The notes under the pieces were generated by a model, which was given only the letters and a program-made list of their open reading frames with translations, was not told the DNA's origin and ran no database searches. A stretch of DNA of 64,000 nt from Allobosea sp039673065 (GTDB lineage: Bacteria > Pseudomonadota > Alphaproteobacteria > Rhizobiales > Beijerinckiaceae). The stretch lies in NCBI RefSeq assembly GCF_039673065.1, contig NZ_JBDJKW010000008.1:124001-188000 (forward strand), written 5' to 3'. Positions 41,469-50,418 of this stretch are shown piece after piece; the stretch's first letter is position 1, and each line of letters begins with the position of its first letter. The translations under genes were made by a program, and so were the position numbers.

Positions 41469-42356
41469 ATGTATTCGCTGAAGCAGAAATACCGCGAGGA
41501 AATCCTCGCCTTCTCGTTCCTCTGGCCGGCGCTGCTGATCCTGGTGGCGCTGCTGGTCTACCCGCTCGGCGACGTGATCCGGCTGAGCTTCTACGATTCC
41601 AACCTCAACCGCGAGGAATGGGTCGGGTTCGGCAACTACATCGCCCTGTCGAAGGACCCGCTGTTCTGGAAGGCCTTCGTCCAGACGGTCGTGTTCACCT
41701 TCTTCAGCGTGGCGCTGCACCTCGTGCTCGGCCTCGGCCTCGCCCTGCTGCTCAACCTGCACCTCAACGGTGCCTTCCGCAGCCTGGCGCGCGGCCTGCT
41801 GATCGTGCCCTGGCTGATCGCGCCGACGGTCGCGGGCATGATCTGGGTGCTGATGCTGCAGCCCTTCGGCGTCTTCAACGGCGTGCTGGTCTCGCTCGGC
41901 ATTCTCGACGCGAATTCCGCCGTGTCCTGGCTCGGCGATCCCAAGACGGCGCTCGGCTCGGTCACGGCGATGAACGTCTGGCGCGCCTTCCCCTTCTTCA
42001 TGGTGATGCTGCTGGCCGGCCTGCAGGCGATCCCGAAGCAGCTCTACGAGGCGGCCGAGATCGACGGCGCCACGCTCTGGGAGCAGTTCCGCCACATCAC
42101 CCTGCCGCAGCTGCGCAGCGTCATCACCACGATCGTGCTGCTCGACTCGATCTGGACCTTCCGCGCCTTCGACCCGGTCTACGTCATGACCGGCGGCGGC
42201 CCGGCCCATTCCTCGGAAGTGCTCGCCACCGCGATCTATTTCGACGGCTTCCAGAAGCTGCGCTTCGGCTACGCCTCCGCCGAGGCGGTGGTGATGTTCC
42301 TCGTCCTCTTCGTCGTCAGCGCCATCTATGTGCGCCGCGCGATGAGCAACGCCTAA
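41469..42356 (+). CDS. Sugar ABC transporter permease (MalF/UgpA type)
   Basis: A 295-residue inner-membrane permease with six spans, starting YSLKQKYREEILAFSFLWPALLILVALL. The cytoplasmic EAA loop reads EAAEIDGATLWEQFRHITLPQL. FDPVYVMTGGGPAHSSEVLATAIYF is the conserved periplasmic/transmembrane signature. It forms a heterodimer with the next gene product. The start at 41469 drops 19 residues encoded in the intergenic hairpin region. No ATPase gene occurs in this operon. Confidence 0.92.
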   Translation: MYSLKQKYREEILAFSFLWPALLILVALLVYPLGDVIRLSFYDSNLNREEWVGFGNYIALSKDPLFWKAFVQTVVFTFFSVALHLVLGLGLALLLNLHLNGAFRSLARGLLIVPWLIAPTVAGMIWVLMLQPFGVFNGVLVSLGILDANSAVSWLGDPKTALGSVTAMNVWRAFPFFMVMLLAGLQAIPKQLYEAAEIDGATLWEQFRHITLPQLRSVITTIVLLDSIWTFRAFDPVYVMTGGGPAHSSEVLATAIYFDGFQKLRFGYASAEAVVMFLVLFVVSAIYVRRAMSNA

Positions 42357-42373
42357 AGCGGGATCAAAACACG

Positions 42374-43237
42374 ATGCCTATGGTCATTTCCGGCAGGCTG
42401 GGCCAGCGCGGGCGCGAGCGTCTCCTCAACGCCTCGGCCTACCTGCTCCTGATCCTCGCGATCGTCATCATATTCTTCCCGCTCGCCTGGATGCTCTCGG
42501 TCTCCTTCCGGCCGAATCTCGAGGTCATGCAGATGCCGCCGCGCTGGCTGCCGGAGGTGTTCACCCTGGAGGGCTATCGCAAGATCTTCTCCAGCAGCCG
42601 CTATCTCGTGGTCTTCCTGAACACGACGATCATCTCGCTGGTGGTGACGGTGCTGTCGCTGCTGCTGGGCGCGATGGCGGCCTATGCGCTGGCGCGTTTC
42701 AACTTCGTCGGCCAGCGCATGGTGCTCATGTTCCTGATCACCACGCAGATGTTCCCGCTGGTGCTGCTCTGCATCCCCTATTTCAGGATCTTCATCACGC
42801 TCGGGCTCTACGACACCCGCACCTCGCTGGTGATCGTCTACCTGACCTTCACCCTGCCGTTCTGCATCCTGATGCTGCGCAGCTACTTCATCAACATCCC
42901 GCGCGACATCGAGGAGGCGGCGATGGTCGACGGCTGCTCGCGGCTGGGCGCGATCTTCCGCACCCTGGTGCCGATGTCCTATCCCGCCTTCGTCGGGGCC
43001 GGGCTCTACACCTTCCTGCTCGCCTGGAACGAGTTCCTCTTCGCGGTGGTGCTGATCGAGTCCTGGGAGAACCGGGTGCTCACCATGGCGATCTACAGCC
43101 TGATGGCCGAGTTCGTCACCGACTGGAACGCGATGATGGCCTTCTCGGTGCTGGCGAGCCTGCCGCTGGTTGTCGCCTTCATCTTCCTGCAGCGCTACAT
43201 GGTGCAGGGCATGACCGCCGGCGCGCTGACCTCGTGA
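42374..43237 (+). CDS. Sugar ABC transporter permease (MalG/UgpE type)
   Basis: A 287-residue permease with six spans. FFPLAWMLSVSFRPNLEVMQMPPRWLP is the typical MalG-type N-terminal span and first periplasmic loop. TTIISLVVTVLSLLLGAMAAYALARFNF follows, with an EAA loop EEAAMVDGCSRLGAIFRTLVPM. It lies 17 bp after the first permease; the Shine-Dalgarno is weak. ATG at 42374 or 42380 are both possible starts. The ATPase subunit must be supplied from elsewhere, as for many sugar importers sharing an MsiK/UgpC-like ATPase. Confidence 0.92.
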   Translation: MPMVISGRLGQRGRERLLNASAYLLLILAIVIIFFPLAWMLSVSFRPNLEVMQMPPRWLPEVFTLEGYRKIFSSSRYLVVFLNTTIISLVVTVLSLLLGAMAAYALARFNFVGQRMVLMFLITTQMFPLVLLCIPYFRIFITLGLYDTRTSLVIVYLTFTLPFCILMLRSYFINIPRDIEEAAMVDGCSRLGAIFRTLVPMSYPAFVGAGLYTFLLAWNEFLFAVVLIESWENRVLTMAIYSLMAEFVTDWNAMMAFSVLASLPLVVAFIFLQRYMVQGMTAGALTS

Positions 43238-43349
43238 GCGGCGAGACCGGCCGGGCTCGCAAGGCCCGGCCGGATCGTGTAGGCGGGTGTCCCAGCGGAA
43301 GCGCCGCAGAAGCGCTCCGCCCGCCAACGCACCAGCCCGGGGAAGCATC

Positions 43350-43805
43350 GTGAGCCGTCTCGTCTACGTCCTGAACGGACCCAACCTGAACCTCCTCGGC
43401 AAGCGCCAGCCCCAGATCTACGGCCACACCACCCTGGCCGATGTCGAGGCGCGCTGCCGCACGCTCGCCGGCGAGCTCGGCCTCGAGCTGCGCTTCCACC
43501 AGAGCAACCGCGAATACGAGATCATCGACTGGGTGCACGAGGCGCGCGAGACCGCCGGCGCCATCGTCATCAACCCGGCCGCCTTCACCCATACCTCCGT
43601 CGCGATCCTCGACGCGCTCAACGCCTTCGACGCGCCGGTGATCGAGGTCCACATCTCCAATGTGCACAAGCGCGAGGCCTTCCGTCACCATTCCTATGTG
43701 ACGCTGCGGGCGGACGCGGTCATGGCCGGCTTCGGCACCCATGGCTACGAGCTCGCCCTGCGCCACGCCGCCCATCTGATCGACGCCAAGCAGGCCGCGA
43801 CCTGA
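43350..43805 (+). CDS. aroQ: Type II 3-dehydroquinate dehydratase
   Basis: Converts 3-dehydroquinate to 3-dehydroshikimate. The 151-residue protein has VLNGPNLNLLGKRQPQIYG with the catalytic Arg and Tyr, the flexible lid, HQSNREYEIIDWVHEA, NPAAFTHTSVAILDAL and EVHISNVHKREAFRHHS with the catalytic His. GTG at 43350 follows GGGGAAG. It sits 112 bp after a sugar permease gene and overlaps a Gfo/Idh/MocA oxidoreductase gene by 1 nt. That setting favours a catabolic (quinate/shikimate-like) or second copy rather than the core aroQ, but this window cannot decide. Confidence 0.92.
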   Translation: MSRLVYVLNGPNLNLLGKRQPQIYGHTTLADVEARCRTLAGELGLELRFHQSNREYEIIDWVHEARETAGAIVINPAAFTHTSVAILDALNAFDAPVIEVHISNVHKREAFRHHSYVTLRADAVMAGFGTHGYELALRHAAHLIDAKQAAT

Positions 43806-44839
43806 TGGCGGACCTGCGGATCGCGGTGATCGGCGGCGGGTTGATCGGCCGCCGCCATGCCGAGCACGTCGCCGCCCAGCCGGGCCTCGCCCTCTCGGCC
43901 ATCGTCGACCCCTCCTCCGTCGGTGAGGCGCTCGCCGCCGAGCTCGGCACGCGCTGGTTCGCGCGCTTCGAGGATCTGGTCGCGCAGGACAGGCCGGACG
44001 GCGTGATCATCGCGACGCCGAACACGCTGCATCTCGAGCACGGGCTCGCCGCCGCGGTGGCGGGGCTGCCCGCCATCATCGAGAAGCCGATCGCCGATAG
44101 CATCGCCGCCGCCCGGCAACTGGTCGAGGCCTTCGACGCGGCCGGGCTGCCGCTGCTGGTCGGCCATCACCGCCGCTACAACCCGATGATCCGCAAGGCG
44201 AAGGAGATTGTCGAGGACGGCCGGCTCGGCCGCATCCTGACCCTTCATGGCCAGTTCTGGCTGATGAAGCCCGACGATTATTTCGAGGTGCCCTGGCGCC
44301 GCCAGACCGGCGCCGGCCCGGTCTTCATGAACTTCGCCCATGACGTCGACCTGTTCCGCTATCTCTGCGGCGAGGTCGCCGCCGTGCAGGCGCAGGAATC
44401 GCGGCTGGTGCGCGGCAACGAGGTCGAGGAGACCGCCGTGGTGCTGCTGCGCTTCGCCAATGGCGCGCTCGGCACGGTCAACGTCTCGGATTCGGTCGTC
44501 GCGCCCTGGAACTGGGAGATGACCACCGGCGAGAACCCGGTCTACCCGCGCCAGGACCAGTCCTGCTACCAGATCGGCGGCACCCATGGCGCGCTGTCGG
44601 TGCCGCAGCTCGAGCTTTGGAGCAACCCCGGCAAGCGCAGCTGGTGGGAGCCGCTGCGGCGCGAGCGCGTGCCCTTCCTGCCGGAAGATCCGCTGCAGGC
44701 GCAGGTCCGCCATTTCGGCGAGGTGCTGCGCGGCGAGGCCGCCCCGCTGGTGCCGGGCCGCGAGGGGCTGGAGACGCTGAAGGTCATCCACGCCGTCAAG
44801 GAATCGGCGCGCACCGGCGCCATGGTCACGATCGCCTGA
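43805..44839 (+). CDS. Gfo/Idh/MocA family oxidoreductase
   Basis: A 344-residue NAD(P)-dependent dehydrogenase. IAVIGGGLIGRRHAEHVAAQPG is the Rossmann motif, PNTLHLEHGLAAAVAGLPAIIEKPIAD contains the conserved EKP, and VGHHRRYNPMIRKAKE begins the C-terminal domain. FMNFAHDVDLFRYLCGE includes the catalytic His/Asp region. It overlaps aroQ by 1 nt, so both are coupled. In the family, members oxidise inositols, sugars, or shikimate/quinate-like cyclitols; coupling to aroQ makes a cyclitol-type substrate plausible. Confidence 0.88.
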   Translation: MADLRIAVIGGGLIGRRHAEHVAAQPGLALSAIVDPSSVGEALAAELGTRWFARFEDLVAQDRPDGVIIATPNTLHLEHGLAAAVAGLPAIIEKPIADSIAAARQLVEAFDAAGLPLLVGHHRRYNPMIRKAKEIVEDGRLGRILTLHGQFWLMKPDDYFEVPWRRQTGAGPVFMNFAHDVDLFRYLCGEVAAVQAQESRLVRGNEVEETAVVLLRFANGALGTVNVSDSVVAPWNWEMTTGENPVYPRQDQSCYQIGGTHGALSVPQLELWSNPGKRSWWEPLRRERVPFLPEDPLQAQVRHFGEVLRGEAAPLVPGREGLETLKVIHAVKESARTGAMVTIA

Positions 44840-44876
44840 GGCCGGGCGGGAAGGGCGGGGACGTGGAACGACGCGC

Positions 44877-45752
44877 GTGATCTTACCCGCCCGCTCTGGC
44901 ACGCCGTCCGGCGGTGTCGAGGCGCTCGCGCTCGCCGTCGCCGGCTTCGCGCTGTTCGCCGCCGGTGATGCCGCCTCGAAGCTCGTCGTGGTCGAGAGCA
45001 ACACCGTGACCGTGCTCTGGGGCCGCAGCCTCGCCTTCCTGCTGGTGACGGTGCTGCTGATCGGGCCGCACCGGGTCGTGCCGGTGCTGCGCGGCACGCC
45101 GGTGCGGCTGCTGCTGCTGCGCTCGGTCTTTCCCTGCCTGGGCGGGCTCTGCGTCATCGGCGCCAGCGCCTATCTGCCGCTGGCGCAGGTCACCACCGTG
45201 CTCTTCGTCGCGCCGCTGCTGAGCATGGTCTTCGGCTACCACATCCTCGGCGAGCGCGTCGGTCCCTGGGGCTGGGTCGCGGTGCTGCTCGGCTTCGCCG
45301 GCGTGCTGGCGATCATGCGGCCCTTCGGCGGCGATTTCTCCTGGGCGCTGGTCATTCCGGCGCTGGGCGGCGTCTTCGCCGCGATGGGGCAGGTGCTGAC
45401 CCGCCTCGTGGCGCAGCGCACCACGCCGCGGGCGATCGTGCTGTATCTGGCGCTGCTGATGCTGGCCCTGTCCTCGCTGCCGCTGCCCCTGTTCTGGCAG
45501 GCGCCGAGCGCCGGGCAATGGTGGGTGCTGGCGCTGGCCGGCGCCTGCCAGGCGCTCGGCCAGTTCAGCATGGTCGCGGCCTATGCCCGGGCGGCTGCCT
45601 CCCGCATCGCGCCCTATTCCTATGCGCAGCTCCTCACCGCAGCCCTGCTCGGCTTCGCGCTGTTCGGTGAGGTGCCGGATGCGATGACCCTGCTCGGCGC
45701 GGCGCTGATCGTCGCCGGCGGGCTGATCTCGCTGCGGCTGGCCGGGCGCTGA
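44877..45752 (+). CDS. EamA/DMT family transporter
   Basis: A 291-residue membrane protein with ten predicted spans in two EamA repeats (first around GGVEALALAVAGFALFAAGDAASKLVV to GVLAIMRPFGG, second from ALVIPALGGVFAAMGQVLTRL). DMT proteins usually export amino acids or related metabolites. The start is GTG at 44877, without a strong Shine-Dalgarno. It lies 37 bp after the Gfo/Idh/MocA gene on the same strand, so it may handle a compound related to that pathway. Substrate unknown. Confidence 0.85.
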   Translation: MILPARSGTPSGGVEALALAVAGFALFAAGDAASKLVVVESNTVTVLWGRSLAFLLVTVLLIGPHRVVPVLRGTPVRLLLLRSVFPCLGGLCVIGASAYLPLAQVTTVLFVAPLLSMVFGYHILGERVGPWGWVAVLLGFAGVLAIMRPFGGDFSWALVIPALGGVFAAMGQVLTRLVAQRTTPRAIVLYLALLMLALSSLPLPLFWQAPSAGQWWVLALAGACQALGQFSMVAAYARAAASRIAPYSYAQLLTAALLGFALFGEVPDAMTLLGAALIVAGGLISLRLAGR

Positions 45753-45810
45753 GCGGTTTCCGCTTTCCGGCACGATGTTGTAGATCGGCGGCGAGGAGAC
45801 CCGTCGCGCC

Positions 45811-47265
45811 ATGACCTTCGAGACCGCCGCCACGCCCGAAGCCGCCGTCGACCGGCTGGAAGCGCTCTATGCCGCGGCGACGACGGCGCTGCGCGGCGAT
45901 CTGCAGCGCTTCTTCGCGACGCGGCAGGCGCCGACCCCGGAGGAGCGCGCGCTCTACCGCTATCCCCTGCTGCGCGTCACCTACGAGCCGGACAAGCTGC
46001 CGGCGGCGACGCGGCGCGGTTACGCCAAGTTCGCGGCGCCCGGCGTCTATTCGACCACGGTCTCGCAGCCCGGCGAGTTCCGCACCTATCTGCTCGACCA
46101 GCTGCGCCCGCTCGTCGAGGAGTATGGCGCGACGATCGAGACCGGCGTCAGCAGCCAGGAAATTCCCTACCCCTACGCGCTCGACGGCGGCGACGAGCTC
46201 GGCCGCGACAATATCAGCCCGGCCGAACTCGCCCGGCATTTCCCGACGCCGCTGCTCTCGCTGGTCGGCGACGAGATCGCCGACGGCACCTATGAGCTGG
46301 TCGACGGCGAGCCGCGGCCGCTGGCGCTGTTCGACGCGGTGCGCGTCGACTATTCGCTGCGCCGGCTGGTGCACTACACCGGCACCGACTGGCGCGCCGT
46401 GCAGCCCTGGGTGCTGCTGACCAATTATCACCGCTATGTCGACCAGTTCGTCCGGCTCGGCCTCGCCGAGATCGAGGCCGGCACAGCTGAGGCGCTGGTC
46501 ACGCCGGGCGGCGTGCGCATCGAGCGCGACGGCGTCGATGTCAGCGCCGCCGAGCGGGTGATGTCGGCGCCCTGGCACCGCTTCCAGATGCCGGCCTACC
46601 ATCTGATCCGCAAGGGCGGCGCCGGGGTGACGCTGGTCAACATCGGCGTCGGCCCGTCCAACGCCAAGACGATCACCGACCATCTCGCGGTGCTGCGCCC
46701 GCATTGCTGGCTGATGGTCGGCCATTGCGGCGGGCTGCGCCAGACCCAGATCATCGGCGACTACGTGCTGGCCCACGCCTACCTGCGCCAGGACGGCATC
46801 CTCGACCACCATGTCCCGCCCGACGTTCCTGTGCCGGCGCTGGCCGAGGTGCAGGTCGCACTTCAGGAGGCCGCGGCGCTGGTCACCGGCGAGAAGGGCG
46901 ACCGGCTGAAGCAGCGCCTGCGCACCGGCACCGTCGTGACGCAGGACGACCGCAACTGGGAGCTGCGCTGGACCCGCGAGCGCCGTCGCATCAACCTGTC
47001 GCGCGCCATCGCCGTCGACATGGAATCCGGCACCATCGCCGCGCAGGGCTACCGCTTCCGCGTGCCCTACGGCACGCTGCTCTGCGTCTCCGACAAGCCG
47101 CTCCATGGCGAGATCAAGCTGCCCGGCGCCGCCAACGCCTTCTACGAGCGCGCGGTCGGCGAGCATCTCAAGATCGGGCTCGCCGCGCTGGACAAGATGC
47201 GCGACGCCGGCTCCTCGATCCATTCGCGCAAGCTGCGCAGCTTCGACGAGCCGCCCTTCCGCTAG
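45811..47265 (+). CDS. amn: AMP nucleosidase
   Basis: Hydrolyses AMP to adenine and ribose 5-phosphate, helping to control the adenylate pool. The 484-residue protein is the normal length of Amn. The N-terminal regulatory domain contains RYPLLRVTYEPDKLPAATRRGYAKF and GVYSTTVSQPGEFRTYLLDQL. The C-terminal phosphorylase-like domain has MVGHCGGLRQTQIIGDYVLAHAYLRQD, AVDMESGTIAAQGYRFRVPYG and LLCVSDKPLHGEIKLPG. SD GAGGAG precedes ATG 45811. It has no obvious operon partner. Confidence 0.94.
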   Translation: MTFETAATPEAAVDRLEALYAAATTALRGDLQRFFATRQAPTPEERALYRYPLLRVTYEPDKLPAATRRGYAKFAAPGVYSTTVSQPGEFRTYLLDQLRPLVEEYGATIETGVSSQEIPYPYALDGGDELGRDNISPAELARHFPTPLLSLVGDEIADGTYELVDGEPRPLALFDAVRVDYSLRRLVHYTGTDWRAVQPWVLLTNYHRYVDQFVRLGLAEIEAGTAEALVTPGGVRIERDGVDVSAAERVMSAPWHRFQMPAYHLIRKGGAGVTLVNIGVGPSNAKTITDHLAVLRPHCWLMVGHCGGLRQTQIIGDYVLAHAYLRQDGILDHHVPPDVPVPALAEVQVALQEAAALVTGEKGDRLKQRLRTGTVVTQDDRNWELRWTRERRRINLSRAIAVDMESGTIAAQGYRFRVPYGTLLCVSDKPLHGEIKLPGAANAFYERAVGEHLKIGLAALDKMRDAGSSIHSRKLRSFDEPPFR

Positions 47266-47388
47266 GTGGATCGCTAAACCGCGAGCGATCCTCTCAACCG
47301 CCCGGAAGGGCTGCCCGCGGGAGAGTGGCGACCGGGATCGCGGTCATTGTGCGGGCCGGTCCGCATCGACAGGGAGACGCCGGGGACC

Positions 47389-48591
47389 GTGAGCGAGCAC
47401 AGCCCGACCATCACCATGGCCCTGATCGGGCCCGGCGTCCTGTGCGTGTTCGGACTGGCGTTCCTCTGGGCCTGGGTGATCGAGCGCAGGCGGCATTATC
47501 TGCTGCTGCTGGCGGCCGCGCCCCTGCTGTTCGGGCTGGGCATCCTGATCCAGGCCTTCTACTGGCCCCCGGCGACCGTTCCCAACGCGCTCCTGTCGGC
47601 GCTGTTATATACGCTAGCCGTTCTGCTGGCTGCGGAGGCGATCCTCTCCCGCTCGGGCCGGCGGCTGGGCCTGCCGGCCGATCTCGCCATCCTCGCCGTC
47701 ATCCTCGGCGGATTGTGGTTCTTCGCCGTGATCCGGCCGAACCTGCTGGCGCGCGTCTACATCCAGAATTTCGGCTACGGCTTCATCCTGCTCGCCGCGG
47801 CGCTGCGGCTGCTGCCGCTGATGCGCGGCCGGCCGGTCGACCGCGTGCTGTTCTGGGTGCTGCTCGTCTTCGCGCTGCACTTCTTCCCTCGCACGCTGCT
47901 GACCATCGGGCTGAGCGCGCCGGTCGGGCCCAGGGCGTTCGGCGGCTCGCTGTTCTGGCACGCGCTGCACCTCTCGCTCGCGGTGCTGGGCGCGGCGCTG
48001 GCGACGGCGATCCTCGCCGCGGCGCTCTCAGACCTGATCGACGATCTGCGGCGCGAGCGCGATGTCGACGGCATGACCGGCGTGTTCAACCGGCGCGCCT
48101 TCGAGCAGAGGGCCGGGCTCCTGCTCGCTGACGAGCGGGCGGCGCCCTGCACCCTGATCGCCTGCGACCTCGACCATTTCAAGCAGATCAACGACCGCTA
48201 CGGCCACGGTGCCGGGGACGAGGTGCTGAAGGCCTTCGCGAGGCTGCTCCTGCAGGGCTGTCGGGCCGAGGATCTCGGCGGCCGGATCGGCGGCGAGGAG
48301 TTCGCGCTGCTCTTGCCGCGCACCGGGCAGGATCGCGCCAGCGAGGTCGCCGAGCGGCTGCGCACCGCGCTGTCGCGGCTATCCTTCCCCGCCATGCCGC
48401 GCGATGCGGTCGTGACGGCAAGCTTCGGCCTCGCCCAGGCCCGGCCGGGAGACACGCTGTCGCAGCTGCTCGCCCGGGCGGATACGGCCCTCTACCGGGC
48501 GAAGCGCGCCGGCCGCGACCGGATCGTGCTGGAGACCGCCGCGCCGGAGGCAGGTCGGCGCGACCCGGCGCCGAGCCTCTCGCCCTCGTGA
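47389..48591 (+). CDS. Membrane-bound diguanylate cyclase (GGDEF)
   Basis: A 400-residue protein. Residues about 8-215 hold six or seven membrane helices (MALIGPGVLCVFGLAFLWAWV onward) without a named sensor domain. The GGDEF domain follows: DVDGMTGVFNRRAFEQ, CDLDHFKQINDRYGHGAGDEVL and the active-site GGEEFALLLP. The I-site RAED lies five residues before GGEEF, so c-di-GMP product inhibition is expected. It should make c-di-GMP from two GTP. GTG at 47389 is chosen with AGGGAG at 47371-47376. Confidence 0.88.
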   Translation: MSEHSPTITMALIGPGVLCVFGLAFLWAWVIERRRHYLLLLAAAPLLFGLGILIQAFYWPPATVPNALLSALLYTLAVLLAAEAILSRSGRRLGLPADLAILAVILGGLWFFAVIRPNLLARVYIQNFGYGFILLAAALRLLPLMRGRPVDRVLFWVLLVFALHFFPRTLLTIGLSAPVGPRAFGGSLFWHALHLSLAVLGAALATAILAAALSDLIDDLRRERDVDGMTGVFNRRAFEQRAGLLLADERAAPCTLIACDLDHFKQINDRYGHGAGDEVLKAFARLLLQGCRAEDLGGRIGGEEFALLLPRTGQDRASEVAERLRTALSRLSFPAMPRDAVVTASFGLAQARPGDTLSQLLARADTALYRAKRAGRDRIVLETAAPEAGRRDPAPSLSPS

Positions 48592-48664
48592 CGGCGACGC
48601 CGCGGCATGACAGCGGCGCCCGCCGGATGCTACGACACGATCCGTCACGCCTCGGAGGCCGCCT

Positions 48665-49936
48665 GTGTCCGCGACCCGCTCGATCCTGCTCATCATCGGC
48701 GGCGGCATCGCCGCCTATAAATGCCTGGAGCTGATCCGCCGGCTCAAGGATCGCGGCATCGCCTGCCGCTGCATCCTGACCCGCGCCGGCGAGCAGTTCG
48801 TCACGCCGCTCTCGGTCGGCACGCTGGCGGGCGAGCGCTGTTTCACCGACCTGTTCTCGCTGACCGACGAGGCCGATATCGGCCATATCGCCCTGTCGCG
48901 CTCGACCGACCTCCTGGTGGTGGCGCCCGCCACCGCCGACCTGATCGCCAAGATGGCCAACGGCCATGCCGACGATCTCGCCTCGACCGCGCTGATGGCG
49001 ACCGACAAGCGCGTCCTGATCGCCCCGGCCATGAACCCGCGCATGTGGTCGCATCCGGCGACCCGGCGCAACATGGCGCAGCTCCGGCAGGACGGCGTGC
49101 TGGTCGTCGGCCCGAATACGGGGGCGATGGCCGAGCGCGGCGAGAGCGGCGAGGGCCGCATGGCCGAGCCGCAGGAAATCCTCGCCGCCATCGAGCTGGC
49201 GCTGGCCGGCGAGCCGCGCGCCCAGCCGGCCTCGATCGGCTTCCTCGGCCGCCTGCCGGGCGGGGAGCAGGCGGGCCGGAGGCCGCTGGCCGGACGGCGC
49301 GTGCTGGTGACCTCGGGCCCGACGCATGAGCCGATCGACCCGGTGCGCTATATCGCCAACCGCTCCTCCGGCAAGCAGGGCCACGCCATCGCCGCCGCCG
49401 CGGCCGCCGCCGGCGCCGAGGTCACGCTGATTTCCGGCCCGGTCGCCATCCCCGATCCGGCCGGGGTCACCACCGTCCATGTCGAAAGCGCCCGCGAGAT
49501 GCTGGCGGCGACCGAGGCGGCGCTGCCCGCCGATATCGGCATCTTCGCCGCCGCCGTGGCCGATTGGCGGGTGGCGGGTGCCGCCGGCCAGAAGATGAAG
49601 AAGGACGCAGGCGGCATCCCGGCCCTGCATCTCGTCGAGAATCCCGACATCCTGGCGACCGTCGCGGCGCGCGAGGTCGACCGGCCGCGCCTCGTTGTCG
49701 GCTTCGCCGCCGAGACCCAGAACGTAGTCGACTACGCCCGCGCCAAGCTGGCGAAGAAGGGCTGCGACCTGATCGTCGCCAACGATGTCGGCGGCACCGG
49801 CGTGATGGGCGGCGACGACAACACGGTGCATCTCGTCACCGCTGAGTCCGTCGAGACCTGGCCGACCCTGCCCAAGGCCGAGGTCGCCGGACGCCTGGTC
49901 GCGCATCTCGCCGGCCTGCTGGCCCAGCCTCGATGA
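48665..49936 (+). CDS. coaBC: Bifunctional phosphopantothenoylcysteine decarboxylase / phosphopantothenate-cysteine ligase
   Basis: Two consecutive steps of coenzyme A synthesis in one 423-residue protein. The CoaC part (1-185) has H74 in DIGHIAL, APATADLIAKMANGHADDL, and PAMN (121-124). The CoaB part (from about 215) has VTSGPTHEPIDPVRYIANRSSGKQG, AAVADWR and DLIVANDVGGTGVMGGDDN. The clamp normally reading ACGxxGxGRM here reads ERGESGEGRM (157-166), so the usual Cys is Arg158 in an ungapped alignment. GTG start with GGAGG upstream. Overlaps dut by 4 nt. Confidence 0.94.
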   Translation: MSATRSILLIIGGGIAAYKCLELIRRLKDRGIACRCILTRAGEQFVTPLSVGTLAGERCFTDLFSLTDEADIGHIALSRSTDLLVVAPATADLIAKMANGHADDLASTALMATDKRVLIAPAMNPRMWSHPATRRNMAQLRQDGVLVVGPNTGAMAERGESGEGRMAEPQEILAAIELALAGEPRAQPASIGFLGRLPGGEQAGRRPLAGRRVLVTSGPTHEPIDPVRYIANRSSGKQGHAIAAAAAAAGAEVTLISGPVAIPDPAGVTTVHVESAREMLAATEAALPADIGIFAAAVADWRVAGAAGQKMKKDAGGIPALHLVENPDILATVAAREVDRPRLVVGFAAETQNVVDYARAKLAKKGCDLIVANDVGGTGVMGGDDNTVHLVTAESVETWPTLPKAEVAGRLVAHLAGLLAQPR

Positions 49937-50418
49937 GCGCCATGGCCGCCGTCCTCGTCCGGCGCCTGACGCAGGCGCGCGACCTGCCGCTGCCGGCCTA
50001 TGAAACCGCCGATGCTGCCGGGCTCGACCTGCGCGCCGCGCTGCCCGGCGGCCCGCTCGACCTCGCCCCCGGCGCGCGCGTTCTGGTGCCGACCGGGCTC
50101 GAGATCGCGCTGCCGCCCGGGCATGAAGGCCAGGTCAGGCCGCGCTCCGGTCTGGCGCTGCGCCATGGCGTCACCGTGCTCAACGCACCCGGCACCATCG
50201 ACGCCGATTATCGCGGCGAGGTGAAGGTCATCCTGGTCAATCACGGCGCCGAGCCCTTCGCGATCCGCCATGGCGATCGCATCGCGCAGCTCGTGGTGGC
50301 GCCGGTGTCGCGGGCGGCCTTCGTCGAGGTCGCCTCGCTCGACGAGACGGCGCGCGGTGCCGGCGGCTTCGGCTCGACCGGCATCGGGCGCTCCGCCGTC
50401 GCAGGGGGCGCGTCGTGA
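49933..50418 (+). CDS. dut: dUTP diphosphatase
   Basis: Hydrolyses dUTP to dUMP, preventing uracil incorporation and supplying thymidylate synthesis. The 161-residue trimeric dUTPase has all five motifs: AGLDLRAAL (1), VRPRSGLALRHG (2), LNAPGTIDADYRGEVKVILVNHG (3, with catalytic Asp), RHGDRIAQLVVAPV (4) and GAGGFGSTGIG (5, P-loop-like). coaBC-dut is a common bacterial pair. It overlaps both neighbours by 4 nt, making a coupled run coaBC-dut-Rrf2 regulator. Confidence 0.96.
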   Translation: MSAMAAVLVRRLTQARDLPLPAYETADAAGLDLRAALPGGPLDLAPGARVLVPTGLEIALPPGHEGQVRPRSGLALRHGVTVLNAPGTIDADYRGEVKVILVNHGAEPFAIRHGDRIAQLVVAPVSRAAFVEVASLDETARGAGGFGSTGIGRSAVAGGAS

